Shown here one piece after another: positions 50,752 to 60,988 of a stretch of DNA of 64,000 nt. The notes beneath the pieces were generated by a model. It had not been told where the DNA came from. It saw nothing but the letters and a program-made list of their open reading frames with translations, and ran no database searches. The stretch's first letter is position 1; the number at the start of each line of letters is the position of its first letter. The position numbers were made by a program, and so were the translations under genes. Source of the stretch: Eutreptiella sp. 'Long Island Sound 2002'. Taxonomy: Eukaryota; Euglenozoa; Euglenophyceae; Eutreptiales; Eutreptiaceae. Location of the stretch: assembly GCA_964036045.1 (NCBI GenBank), contig OZ038397.1, positions 20,647,742 to 20,711,741 on the forward strand, in the 5' to 3' direction.

Positions 50752-53622
50752 TGGTAGCAGAGGCTACCTGAATGTTGTTCCTTTGGTGTCCCAACCACAG
50801 CTAGCCCCTCAGTACGGCCCCGTAGACTCCGCCACCTCCGGAGACGTAACGATCACGCTCCCGTGGTGCTGTGCGAATGAGGCCTTGAGAGGAATGCCTT
50901 GCGCAAGCCCAAATTGCCCAAGAAGGGCACAAATCAGCAGCTGTGGAGGCCCAGATTACAATCAAGATCCCAGTCGAAATTGGCCATCAAGCAGCTGGAA
51001 TCTCCCAGCTTACGCTAATGGCAACGCTCCGGTGGAGCTTACGGACTTGGCAGGTACCAATACTCCCTACCAATGTCCACATTTTGAGACCATCGACGCC
51101 GACATTGACGACATTGAGATGGGTGGTCCAGGTGAGGTACCTACCTATAATCGACCAGCCTCATGGGCACAATGGGACAACCATTTGTCTTCAGAAGTGA
51201 CCCGTAACCTTGAGGCGCTTGAGGCCCTTTGTCTATTAGCCACGTCTAAGCTGATAGGTCAAGAAAGAATCGCCTCTGATTTTTTATTTGAATATTTTTT
51301 CCTTCTTCAAGAAGAAATTAATACCAGGATGTGGTGGTGTTCTCAAGAAGATGAATCTTTTGCCATTTTTGTGCAGATTTGGGAGGCAAGTCCCTTCCCG
51401 AAGGAGAAGACCAAGGCACCTGTTGCCGGGCCCTCCGCCCCTCATCCCTCTGTGTCCATCCGCGACGATCTAGCCGCCGCGGTTGAGGAAGGAATTTTAG
51501 AGGCAGCTAGGCAGGCAAGCCTGGAAATTAGGACTGAAGGAGCTCCCCAAGTGGACTCCTGGCTGCGAACCACTGAGATTAGCGGTCCGACAGCCTGCTC
51601 AGGCCCTTCAGGACACGGTATGTACTGTCCTGCCGACTGCTCTTGCAGATTACAGCGAGACTCTGAGCTCCAATTGCTCAAAGATCAAATGCAACTCATC
51701 ATTCAGACGCTGGGAATTAAAGATCTTTTCAAGACCCACATGCGATCTGAGGGCGCATCATCGGTGGAACAAACAACAGAACCGTCGGAGGAGGCGACAG
51801 AAATTTTTTCGATTGCTCCTTCGGTGGACTCTAAGACCACCGACGCAAGGATCAGCAGGACTAAGCTAAAGGAAAGGGTTACAATCTCTCGATCTCAGAG
51901 TAGATCGGCGAAGGCAAGGAATGAGGCTCAGAATGCCAAACGAACTGCCTCCCGTACTACCCTTCCTGCTGTTGATTCCAATGCAATTGCCCAGATGTTG
52001 CTCGCCCAGACCCTCGCCGGAGCTGGTGTGGCTAATGATGCCGCCAAGGTGTCTGCCATTACGGCCGGTGTTGGGCTGGATTCACTCCTAAATCCTACAT
52101 CATTGCGACTTCGTCAGGTTGCCAAGCAGCCGAAGTATAATGGGAACCCCAGACGTTGGCCTCAGTTCCAACGGGAATTTAAACTGTGGGTTAAGACTCA
52201 AAAACTCCAGGATGATCAGTTCCTGATGGCGCTCTTGGACTGCCTTGAGGGAGCGCCGGCCAACACTTGGCTCAGAACCTGGAGTGATCGTGAGGATTCA
52301 AGTTCCCCCCTTACCTTTGATGAGGTGTGGGAACAGTTGGAGGTACGTGGATCCCGGCTGCCTGAGGACCATTACCACCAGATGTTGAAGAATTTTCCTT
52401 CGTTCTCGCGATTAATCTTGCACGAAGTGCAGGACAAGAGACAGCGCTTCTGGAATCTCGTAGAAGAATCTGAACATTCAGGCGAAAAATTTTCTAGTGC
52501 CGAGCTGAAAAATCTGATTTTTGACAAGATCCCCTCAGAAACCGCCGCCACCCTTCGGAATAAACAATCCGAAGAAAAGGTCAAGACCTGGTGGGCGGAA
52601 GTCGATGGCTTTGACGCCTCGGCCAACCGGTTTACCGTCAGGGAGGCACTTCAAAAGTGCTCCCCCACGTCGTTTACCAAGGTGAAATTCACTGAAAACA
52701 CGTGGAAAATCAAGTTCAATGAACACGAGGATCGGGACTTGTTTGTCCAAGTCCTCAACAGGGGAGTAAGCTTCCATGGCAATCGTCTGAAGGCCAGGAA
52801 CTGGGTGTTTTCGTTTACTCCGCAGGAACTGTGGGAAGAGGTTGAGAGGCTCGCTGACGCCGCCAATCAAAATTTCCATGAGGGTCTTGGGGGAAACAAG
52901 AATACCCAGCAAAACACCCAAAATGGGGCCCAAAAGGGCAACAAAAAGGTGAATGACACCCGGATGTTCAGGATCATTGTAGCATCTGCCTTCTTTTAGG
53001 TTCTACGAACCGAGCTAAGACGCATTCTACTGCTAATCACCGATGGTCTGCTTACGATCACAAGGAGATTGGTGAAAATGTCAGTAATTCGCAGAATTCA
53101 GACAGGAATGACAGACAGGTGCATGGTGCCAAGGGGGGAAAGGGTAATTCGACTCCCTCCGGTGGGAACAAAAATACTGGAGGCCCTGGCGGGTCCCAAG
53201 GCAAAGGGAATCGGACTCCATCCGGCTCCGGTGGACAGCCAAACGGCCAGACAAGTCCCAATGTCAACGCCGGAGGCGGAAATCGAAATCCAGGCCAAAC
53301 CCCTCAATCCGGTACAAACAAAGGAAATGCTCCAGGATCACAGGGTAAAGGCAAGGGAAATCCTTCAGGAACCCCCTTCTCTGGTAAGGGCAGAGGGCGT
53401 GGCGACGGTGGTGGCCCATCATCCGGTGGCCGTGGCCGTGGACGTGGAAAGGGAAATCATCGTGTGGATCAGGTCTCAGGTGCAGATCAGGTGTCCGATG
53501 CGGATCGAGATTATGTCGAAAATGCCCTGAATCCAGCGGATGATCCGTTCCAAGATGAGTGGATCGACGAATCAGGCTGTGTTCACAATGTTAACGCAGC
53601 CGCTGGAGGTCAGAACGCCTAG
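50588..53622 (+). pseudogene. gag: B2 Gag, one frameshift (1,011-residue frame)
   Basis: ATG 50588 is inside the LTR, and the frame runs through the primer-binding site. It is open to 52999. One A is missing near 52964 compared with B1 (CGGATGTTC against CGGAATGTTC), which shifts the frame. The ancestral frame continues to TAG 53620. The order of parts is as in B1: a Cys-containing N-terminus, a gag domain (about 52120-52480), an atypical CX2C finger, then a Gly/Asn-rich basic tail. This copy lacks the two stops of B1, so the lesions in B1 and B2 are independent. Confidence 0.92.
50752..50767 (+). other. Primer-binding site of B2, inside the gag frame
   Basis: TGGTAGCAGAGGCTAC abuts the LTR end. 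It resembles the complement of an initiator-tRNA 3' end and is translated in Gag. Confidence 0.75.
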
Positions 53623-53657
53623 GGGAGCCACGAAAATCGCCCCTCCCCAGGCGATTT
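53620..53657 (+). promoter_or_regulatory. Candidate UAG readthrough element with overlapping stems, B2
   Basis: UAG (53620-53622) separates gag from pol in one frame. GGGGAG (53622-53627) can pair with CTCCCC (53643-53648), and AAATCGCC (53634-53641) with GGCGATTT (53650-53657). Both pairings are perfect. They overlap in the manner of a pseudoknot, but the one-base third loop would strain it, so competing hairpins are also possible. Murine leukaemia virus uses a UAG plus pseudoknot at the same gene junction. Confidence 0.65.
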
Positions 53658-56600
53658 CAGGCATGACCCCCGAATTCCTGATCGACCATTACTTGATGTA
53701 GGGTCGCTTGTCTCCTCTCCCCTGGATCCGGCAGCGGATCCTTCTGTTGTAGTGGACGAGGTTGGTTTACAGTCCAAGCACAGGGCTCGTCAGTTTGTCA
53801 CAAAGCTGTGGGTCTCTGATTGCAAGGGAAATTTCCACCTCGCCACTTGTTTGTGTGACAATGGATCAGAGGTAAATCTCCAATCCAATTCCTTCTTACC
53901 CGACGACTGCGTGTTGGAATCGCCTCATCCTGTTACCCTCGAGGGAGTTTCTGGACATTCTCTCGCAGGTGGGCAACGCGGTTGTTATATATCAACTCAT
54001 TTGGTCGCTCAAGACCTTTGGGAAGAGCAAAATGTGGAAGAAGTTGTCCTTAAGGATGACTACTTCTATCGTGCTGACATAAAATATGACCTTTATTTGG
54101 GCCATCCTTGGCTTCGCAAGAACAGGGTAGCGCCCGTAGGTCATCGTCGTTGTTTTTTGCTGGAGTCAGGTCCCTTGGAGCGTCCTGAATTTCGTTTTTT
54201 GCACGCAGGGTTTAAAAGTGCAGAAGAATTTTTGAAGCAAAAAGTGACACCAAAATTTGGTGAAGATGTCACCATTGCAGAGGTGAATGGGAGTGCCGAT
54301 TACTCCCAAGAGTTAGAATGTCTTCGTAGGGACTCCCAGCCACGACGCCCTTCGCGCTGGCACTCTTCATCCTACAGAGTTGTCGACAAATGGCGCGATG
54401 CAATTTGTGAATACTTTCATGAACACCATTCCTTTTGGCCACAGTATGATGCCTTTGCTAACCGTATGAACAAGCGCTTTGACAAGCACTTCAGCGACGC
54501 TTGGACCCACAAATGGGACAAGAAGTTGTGGATTAATCCTCCGTTTCACTTAATCCAGCAGGTCATCCATAAAATCAAGCAAGATAAAACCCAGGCAATT
54601 TTAGTTGTGCCCTTGTGGGACGACAAGCCTTGGTTTCAGGAATTACAAGACATTTGTGTAGATTACATCGAACTTCCCAGGAAGATTAAGCTGTATGCCA
54701 GGGACGACACAGGTCCCCTGCCACAGCGGTCCTGGAGTTCGCTTGCATTCCTGGTGGATGGAAAGCTTTCTGACTCTAATTCTGCTGATTCTAGCACAGA
54801 TTCCTGTGTTGGGTCTGAATCTGAGGTTGAGCGTGGTACTGATGATGAATCTATTTTTTCTGATTTTTGTCTGTCAGATACCCAAGGTGATTCAACGTCC
54901 AATGGATCCGCCTCGTCTCCCTCTTCCCCAATACGGTCGACATCGAAAAGAATCTTCAGTGCACGGGCGAGGAAAAATCTCCAATCGCGCCGCAAATTCA
55001 GAGTTTTTTACGAAAAACCCCCTGTGGAAGCTTTCATGGATCCTTTCCAGGAGCTGGATCACGAGGAGAATCTCTGGGATTTCGACACACGACCCACCTA
55101 TCTTCAAGAGGCAGTTGATACGGACCTGTTCAGGGACATCCGTGAGAAGATTCTTCCTGCCAAAGCCGAAGAAGTCGCCAAAGTTTTTTCGACAGTAATT
55201 CCTGGCGATCAGGTGGACACTGATTTGTGTTCCAAGTCAAGAGAAAAGATTTTTGAGGAACGGAAGGACACAACCCTTTCAGGGAAGTTGATCAAAGACC
55301 CCCCTGTCCGTGGACAGTTCGGTGAAGCCTTCATCGAGCTTCGTGAAGGGTACAAGGCAAAAAAACAGCGCCCTTATGAAAATCATGGACACAAACATGA
55401 GATTCTCAGAAAAATCATCGAGAGAAATCTCAGGGAATTTGGTTGGCTTGAGGGTTGTATGACCAGCGAATGGTGCTGTTCACCCTTCACAGTCCCGAAG
55501 CCACCGCCTGCAGACCAGAACACCATTGATGGCTGGCGAATGGTTGTTGATTTTCGCAATCTCAACGCCGAAACAAAGGCGGATTCACACCCCCTGCCCC
55601 TCATTGAGGAGGAAATCGCCAAGAGGGCAAGAGGTCGTTTGTTCTCTGTGCTGGATCTCCGTCACGGCTTTCACCAAATGCCGTTGAGGAAGGACAGCAG
55701 ACCTCTTACCTGTATGTGCACGCCATGTGGCCCAGTCCAATGGACCGTCATGCCCATGGGGCTGAAGAACGCCCCCTCATTTTTTCAAAGAATGATGGAG
55801 GATGTGCTGTTCACAACCCATCCTGAGCTTCGTGCCTTCGTGAGTGTGTACATAGATGACATAATCATCGCGACGGAGGGGGAGGGACTGACCGAAGCTG
55901 AGCTGGTGGCCCTACATGAGAAGCACCTGAACCAAGTTTTGGACATTCTTGACGCCCATCAGCTGATTTGTGGGCCAAAGAAGGGAAAATTATTTTTAAA
56001 ATCAGTCGAATTTTGTGGTTCTCTCCTAGAGAATGGCACTCGACGACCCAGTCCAGGGAAGCTCGTCGCTATTCAGAAGTGGAAGCGCCCTGAGACGATC
56101 ACGGAGTTGAGAGGATTCCTGGGTTGTTGCAATTTTTACCACACTTTTGTGCCGAATTATGCCAAATTTGCTGCCCCCCTCACTGAATTATTGAAGGTAG
56201 GGAGAGATGCAGGCAAGGCGGGTTCAAAGGTTCGTGTCAAGTGGACTGACGAGTGCGAGGAGGCCTTCCATCACTTGAAGGCAGCCCTCTGCGAAGTCGC
56301 CACGTTGCATGTGCCCCAATTTGACCGACCCTTCTACATTAGAACCGACGCATCTAGGTACGCGATCGGAGCTGTCCTTGAACAGGTTGATGAAGGCACC
56401 GGCGATCATTACCCTCTTGCATTTTGGTCTCGGAAGCTAGCCCCACGCCAAATGCAATGGTCGCCGCGTGAGCAAGAGACATACGCCATAATTTGCGCTC
56501 TAAAAAAGTACCAATCGTGGGTTGGCACCAATCGAGTCGAGGTCCTGACGGATCATCGATCTCTGGAGTATTGGGCCTCTGAACACATTGATACTGTCGC

Positions 56601-58806
56601 GAGCCCAGCTGGTCGACGGGCCAGATGGCACGAATTTCTCTCTCTGTTTGACCTCCATGTGTCGTACTTGCCTGGAAAACACAACACGGTAGCGGATGCT
56701 CTGAGCCGATGGGCTTACCCCGCCTCAGAGGGGCTGCAAAGTACCAACATCCATGGTACGGAGCAGGACCGCCATGTAATCATCGAATGGGATCAGGAAG
56801 AAAAGAAACTCATTCGACGTGCATGCATGCAGTGCGCTGTTAAACAGCACGCATTGCCGTGTCACGACATCACGGCCATCTCAGATCCGGCGCATGCCCA
56901 TGAGATCTGCACCAAAACACTGAAAGTCGTGGAAAAAGTCACCGATCCCTCCTCAGGGAGTGTGAAATGGTTTGACTATACCCGACAAGTAAGTCGATTT
57001 CGGTTGATCCAAGGCATTAAGCGTCGAGATCCGGCCAAAACTCCACCCCTGCCTAAGGATTCCCTGATCATCCGTGACTGGACGTCCGATTACCTGCAGG
57101 ATCCCATGTTTAAAGAGGTCTTTGGAAATCTCAAATCCAAAGATGCTCACAGGGATGGGATTTTTGCAGAGTACTCGTTGGATGGGGGAAAGCTGTGGAT
57201 GGAGGGTAAATTGTGTGTGCCAGACGCCCTAGCCCCCCGAGTGTTAAACTGGTGGCACAAATGGGAGTCCCCCCACGCACATGGCCGTCGACTGTGGTCG
57301 ATGATTAAGCATAGGTTGTTTGGATCGAGGCTCTACACTCATTGCATGAAAGTAGCTGCCGGATGTGCCCAATGTGCTGTCTCGACGCCCCCCAGCGCGA
57401 AGAAGCACGGCCATCTGAGGCCTCATCCTATTCCGGAGCGTCTCTTTAACAGAGTCACCAGTGATTTTTTCTATCTCGGTGAACTCGATGACGAAGAGTG
57501 CCATTGGACTAATAAAAAAGTCAATGGTGTGCTCCTCATTCAGTGCCGTCATTCCGGCTACATTCAAGTGTTGCCTTGCAACATTGAGTCGATGACTGGC
57601 AAGGCTGCCGCCAAGTGGTGCGCGCAGACCTGGATGGGAGGCTGGGACGTCCCATCCGAGGTGGTCACGGATTCAGGCAAAGAGTACACCTCCGAATGGT
57701 GGAGAGAATTGTGTGCTCGCCTTGGAATCCACCACCTCCGATGTGAAATCCACTCGCATCGAGCGCTGCCTGGCGAAAGAGCCGGCCGCTCAATAATTAA
57801 TATGCTTCGTAAGGAGCTCGCGAGTGAAAAGGATTTCCATTGGATGGAAGTTCTCTTCGCATTGCTTCGCCGTTACCACAACACGCCTTTGTATCATGGC
57901 CTTTCTCCAAATGAAATTGTCTTTGGACGAAAGAAGTGTTGGTGGAACATGCCGTTGAATAATCCTCGCCCCTGTAAAGATGCTTCGCTGTTTTTGGACG
58001 AAGTCCAACGAGCAGATAAATCTGTGTCGAAATTAATCGAGAAACATCAAGCTGACTGGCTTTGGGCTCAAAATCAAGGTCGAAAAAACCCCCACAATTT
58101 TGAAGTCGATGATCGAGTTTGGCTTCGAAAATCCGAAACCACCCTGGACGGAGATGACAAGCTTCTTCCCTTGTGGGAGGGGCCATTCGCTGTTACAGCG
58201 CGTCTTGGTGAGAACAGGTGGAGGATTCGTGTGGATGTCAGCAGGGAAATTGACGTTTCGGGCGATCGCCTCAAGAGAGAGATCCCCTCCCCCAAGGATC
58301 GAGTTAAACCCCTTTTTTGGACTGCGAAACACTTGTCCAATCGGGTCATCGAAGGGGGGAAGTACGAACTCAAGAGGATTGTTGAAGCAAGACGTGACGC
58401 CAAGGGCGAATGGGAATTTCTGTGTGAGTGGAGGGGCTTTGATTCCAGTCACAACAACTGGGAACCAGCCCAATCTTTTGTCCATGGATACACCAAGGGG
58501 TTCATCGACTTCCTGAAGAAGCACCCCGAAATTGGCGTACTCCTGACAGATTGTTTGTCGAAACCAGACAGACAAGTGGAGAGCGACGGAAAACGACCTG
58601 TGGTGAATCGAGATCCAGCCTTTTATGGCCCTCAGCAGCCACATTCCAGGGCTGATCCGTCGATCCCCCCTCCTGCGGTCAGGCCAGCCCAGGAGCCAAA
58701 TGAGGACCAAGCTTCAAGTTCGGCCGCTGATTTACAGCGCCCAAGCCGTACGAGGGCCAGGCCAGACAGGTTGGTGGTCACATGCATTCGTGCTTGGCCG
58801 AATTGA
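53623..58806 (+). CDS. pol: B2 Pol, intact (protease, Dam-like, RT, RNase H, integrase, chromodomain)
   Basis: 1,727 codons run from the gag UAG to TGA 58804; B1 ends in TAA at the same place. The domain order and motifs are those of B1: protease CDNGSEV, Dam-like with YDAFANR and NPPF (54535-54546), RT YIDD (55849-55860), RNase H, integrase acidic residues at 57463, 57670 and 57775, and a C-terminal chromodomain (about 58363-58512). No lesion was seen. Since Gag is shifted in this copy, a normal Gag-Pol fusion could not be made from it without Gag from elsewhere. Confidence 0.94.
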   Translation, partial: GSHENRPSPGDFRHDPRIPDRPLLDVGSLVSSPLDPAADPSVVVDEVGLQSKHRARQFVTKLWVSDCKGNFHLATCLCDNGSEVNLQSNSFLPDDCVLESPHPVTLEGVSGHSLAGGQRGCYISTHLVAQDLWEEQNVEEVVLKDDYFYRADIKYDLYLGHPWLRKNRVAPVGHRRCFLLESGPLERPEFRFLHAGFKSAEEFLKQKVTPKFGEDVTIAEVNGSADYSQELECLRRDSQPRRPSRWHSSSYRVVDKWRDAICEYFHEHHSFWPQYDAFANRMNKRFDKHFSDAWTHKWDKKLWINPPFHLIQQVIHKIKQDKTQAILVVPLWDDKPWFQELQDICVDYIELPRKIKLYARDDTGPLPQRSWSSLAFLVDGKLSDSNSADSSTDSCVGSESEVERGTDDESIFSDFCLSDTQGDSTSNGSASSPSSPIRSTSKRIFSARARKNLQSRRKFRVFYEKPPVEAFMDPFQELDHEENLWDFDTRPTYLQEAVDTDLFRDIREKILPAKAEEVAKVFSTVIPGDQVDTDLCSKSREKIFEERKDTTLSGKLIKDPPVRGQFGEAFIELREGYKAKKQRPYENHGHKHEILRKIIERNLREFGWLEGCMTSEWCCSPFTVPKPPPADQNTIDGWRMVVDFRNLNAETKADSHPLPLIEEEIAKRARGRLFSVLDLRHGFHQMPLRKDSRPLTCMCTPCGPVQWTVMPMGLKNAPSFFQRMMEDVLFTTHPELRAFVSVYIDDIIIATEGEGLTEAELVALHEKHLNQVLDILDAHQLICGPKKGKLFLKSVEFCGSLLENGTRRPSPGKLVAIQKWKRPETITELRGFLGCCNFYHTFVPNYAKFAAPLTELLKVGRDAGKAGSKVRVKWTDECEEAFHHLKAALCEVATLHVPQFDRPFYIRTDASRYAIGAVLEQVDEGTGDHYPLAFWSRKLAPRQMQWSPREQETYAIICALKKYQSWVGTNRVEVLTDHRSLEYWASEHIDTVASPAGRRARWHEFLSLFDLHVSYLPGKHNTVADALSRWAYPASEGLQSTNIHGTEQDRHVIIEWDQEEKKLIRRACMQCAVKQHALPCHDITAISDPAHAHEICTKTLKVVEKVTDPSSGSVKWFDYTRQVSRFRLIQGIKRRDPAKTPPLPKDSLIIRDWTSDYLQDPMFKEVFGNLKSKDAHRDGIFAEYSLDGGKLWMEGKLCVPDALAPRVLNWWHKWESPHAHGRRLWSMIKHRLFGSRLYTHCMKVAAGCAQCAVSTPPSAKKHGHLRPHPIPERLFNRVTSDFFYLGELDDEECHWTNKKVNGVLLIQCRHSGYIQVLPCNIESMTGKAAAKWCAQTWMGGWDVPSEVVTDSGKEYTSEWWRELCARLGIHHLRCEIHSHRALPGERAGRSIINMLRKELASEKDFHWMEVLFALLRRYHNTPLYHGLSPNEIVFGRKKCWWNMPLNNPRPCKDASLFLDEVQRADKSVSKLIEKHQADWLWAQNQGRKNPHNFEVDDRVWLRKSETTLDGDDKLLPLWEGPFAVTARLGENRWRIRVDVSREIDVSGDRLKREIPSPKDRVKPLFWTAKHLSNRVIEGGKYELKRIVEARRDAKGEWEFLCEWRGFDSSHNNWEPAQSFVHGYTKGFIDFLKKHPEIGVLLTDCLSKPDRQVESDGKRPVVNRDPAFYGPQQPHSRADPSIPPPAVRPAQEPNEDQASSSAADLQRPSRTRARPDRLVVTCIRAWPN

Positions 58807-60451
58807 GGAAGCCATCCTACCACATTCTGCTCAATCCACTGTTCATTCTTTCTGTTTATGTCATGATGTGGAGAACTGCGAATGTTTGATAATTTGACGT
58901 CAATCAACTTTTCTTTGGTCTCCGTTCGGCAGACAAGGCGTAGATACGCTGACGGAGTGTGCTGCCGTGTTCAGAAAAAACCAAACTCAGGCTTAATTCA
59001 GGCAGATTCGGGGTAATCTTGTCTCTGTTGGTCTGTGCATCTTTGGAATTTGGCTACTCGTGCAGATGGAAGCAAATGTACATAATCAAAACGCTGGCCA
59101 GCGAGATTCACCCCTACAGGTATCCCCTGTAGTACTGGCTGCACCAGATGCGAAGCCAGGAACTCAGATCTCACCTTCATTTGCTGTGATGCTGACGCCA
59201 AAGTCCAGATTCAGATCCAGGATCCTCAAATTTACCTTGAATTTCTCAGGTTTGTCCATCATTCTGCCACTGTTGTACGAAACCCAGACGTCAATTGTTC
59301 AGACAATCTTCATCTAGGAGCTCTAGGGACTTCTAACAGCAACCTCTGAAGTCCGTAAGCTTCGTTGTATTTTTGGCACACGCCAATGTGAGCTCAATTC
59401 GACCAGAAACTGTCGAGAATGGTGAATCCAAGTGTCTTGTGGGACTCATTCGAAAGATTGGCCTTGTCCAAGTCGATTGACACCACCGCCACTGTAAATT
59501 CGGTGTCTCTCAGTTATATACTGTCAGTAAAGCGCCTTCAGTGAACCTTCGGCGCGTTACATGCCAAGGATCCAGGGCCAGCATGTCCCATCATGATGCA
59601 TCATCACATGATCCACATTTTGATAGAATCTGTTAGATGCTCGCGAACCAACGTGCCGGAAAGCACAATTGAGCTGAATGAACGACAATATATATTAACT
59701 TTAGTCTAAACGAAGGTGTGGGTAGTTTCAGTTGTACACATTCCGCTTCATTTCACCTTCATCTCAGGGAATTTACTCATGTTAGGACAATTTAGATTGA
59801 TTTCCTTGTCATCTCCCATCATTCCTCGAAGATCTGTTTAGATCTAAGTGAACAGAAGAACATCTCTACCTTCGGTGGTTCACTTAGGGTCTGTAGACTA
59901 CATGTGTATTTGTTTAACCTCGCTGTGATTGCTTAATCCCCTCAATCTCTGCTCAAATTCATTCTCATTTTTGCTGAATCTTGTGATCATCCACCAGATG
60001 CGCCAACTCTGAGCCACATGCTGTACTTTTCAGAACGAGAAAAGCGGGATAACACGATGTAGAGTTCGGCGAGGACACCGTAGCGTGCCCGCGACAGCGA
60101 AACTGTGCCAGAGCGCTGAGATGTCACTCCAATTCTTGATCCCCCCACTCAATCCATCAATAATCTACCTTATTCTCAACCAATGCATGGTTTGGTATCG
60201 ATTCTCGATACGTTTACATGCTTTTTAGCCCTTGACCTAATGTTTTACTGCACGGAGGACTGTTCGTCACTTCTCATTCTGTCTCATTTCAGGTTCATCC
60301 AGCCTGATTCAGTGCCAATTCAGCCCAAATCAGGTCAGATCAAGCAGATTTCGCCCCATCGAGGCTACATTTCTATGTTTTTCTGGGACTTACCCGCACT
60401 ACGTTCTTCGTTGACGTAGCGACACACCCCAGTGTGTTTTTGGAGGGGGAG
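58807..60451 (+). other. B2 3' untranslated region with polypurine tract
   Basis: 1,645 bp with no coding homology, nearly identical to 22840-24484. TTTTTGGAGGGGGAG (60437-60451) is the polypurine tract. A local replacement with a hairpin lies at 59837-59887. Confidence 0.85.
59844..59887. repeat. Inverted repeat (10-bp arms) specific to B2
   Basis: CTAAGTGAAC (59844-59853) and GTTCACTTAG (59878-59887) are perfect inverted arms around a 24-base loop that can pair further (GAAG/CTTC). B1 has different sequence at this place, so the hairpin is new in B2 or lost from B1. Confidence 0.85.
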
Positions 60452-60983
60452 TGTAAGTGCGGCTAGCCCCATCTGATCAGATTTTCAGACATTCTGCCCA
60501 GATTGGCTACATTTTGGTCATTTTCTTTGCTTCGGCGGAACCGCCGCCTCGCAGCTCAGTCACAGGATATTTCCTATATATTTCTGATATGCCGGATTTG
60601 ATTCCGCGGTCCATTTCCCGTAAATCCGCCGCGTTCCGCTATTTTAGCTGGAATCGCCATTTGCCGCTGACGCGCGCTCGCGGGCCTGATCGGCCAAACC
60701 TTTTTACATAAATGGATTATTTAAATTCTTTCAGACAGTTTTGGACACTCAGATGTATTTAGAATAATTCCCCTCAATTTTCTTCATAGACTGGGATTTT
60801 CTGCCGGACCACAATCAGCATGGACCTTGCTTCTGTTGTCGCTGCTCTCGCCTCCGTTGGTGTCCGAGTGTCCGGTTCTACCCCCAATAACAACATCCAG
60901 GGAGACTCCTCGCGTGCCTGCCCCACTGGTCTTGCCGGCCCCGAGCCCTCCGGCACCCACAACGACCCAGGGCAGCACTTTCA
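60452..60983 (+). repeat. B2 3' LTR (532 bp)
   Basis: TG...CA, differing from the 5' LTR at about one base (C for T in CTCAGT(T/C)ACAGG). It carries the TATA-like box and the gag ATG (60820); the frame from that ATG runs out of frame into C1 integrase sequence for about 64 codons. Confidence 0.97.
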
Positions 60984-60988
60984 AAGGG
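60984..60988. other. Target-site duplication of B2 (right, AAGGG)
   Basis: It matches 50215-50219. Removing B2 and one AAGGG restores the codons KGCS of the C1 integrase. Confidence 0.93.

Larger units (their letters stand above)
50220..60983 (+). mobile_element. Element B2: complete 10,764-bp Ty3/gypsy retrotransposon in C1
   Basis: The two 532-bp LTRs differ at about one base, which suggests a recent insertion. The element has a primer-binding site, gag with one frameshift, a UAG, an intact pol and a polypurine tract. AAGGG flanks both ends. It interrupts the integrase finger of C1. Confidence 0.97.
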
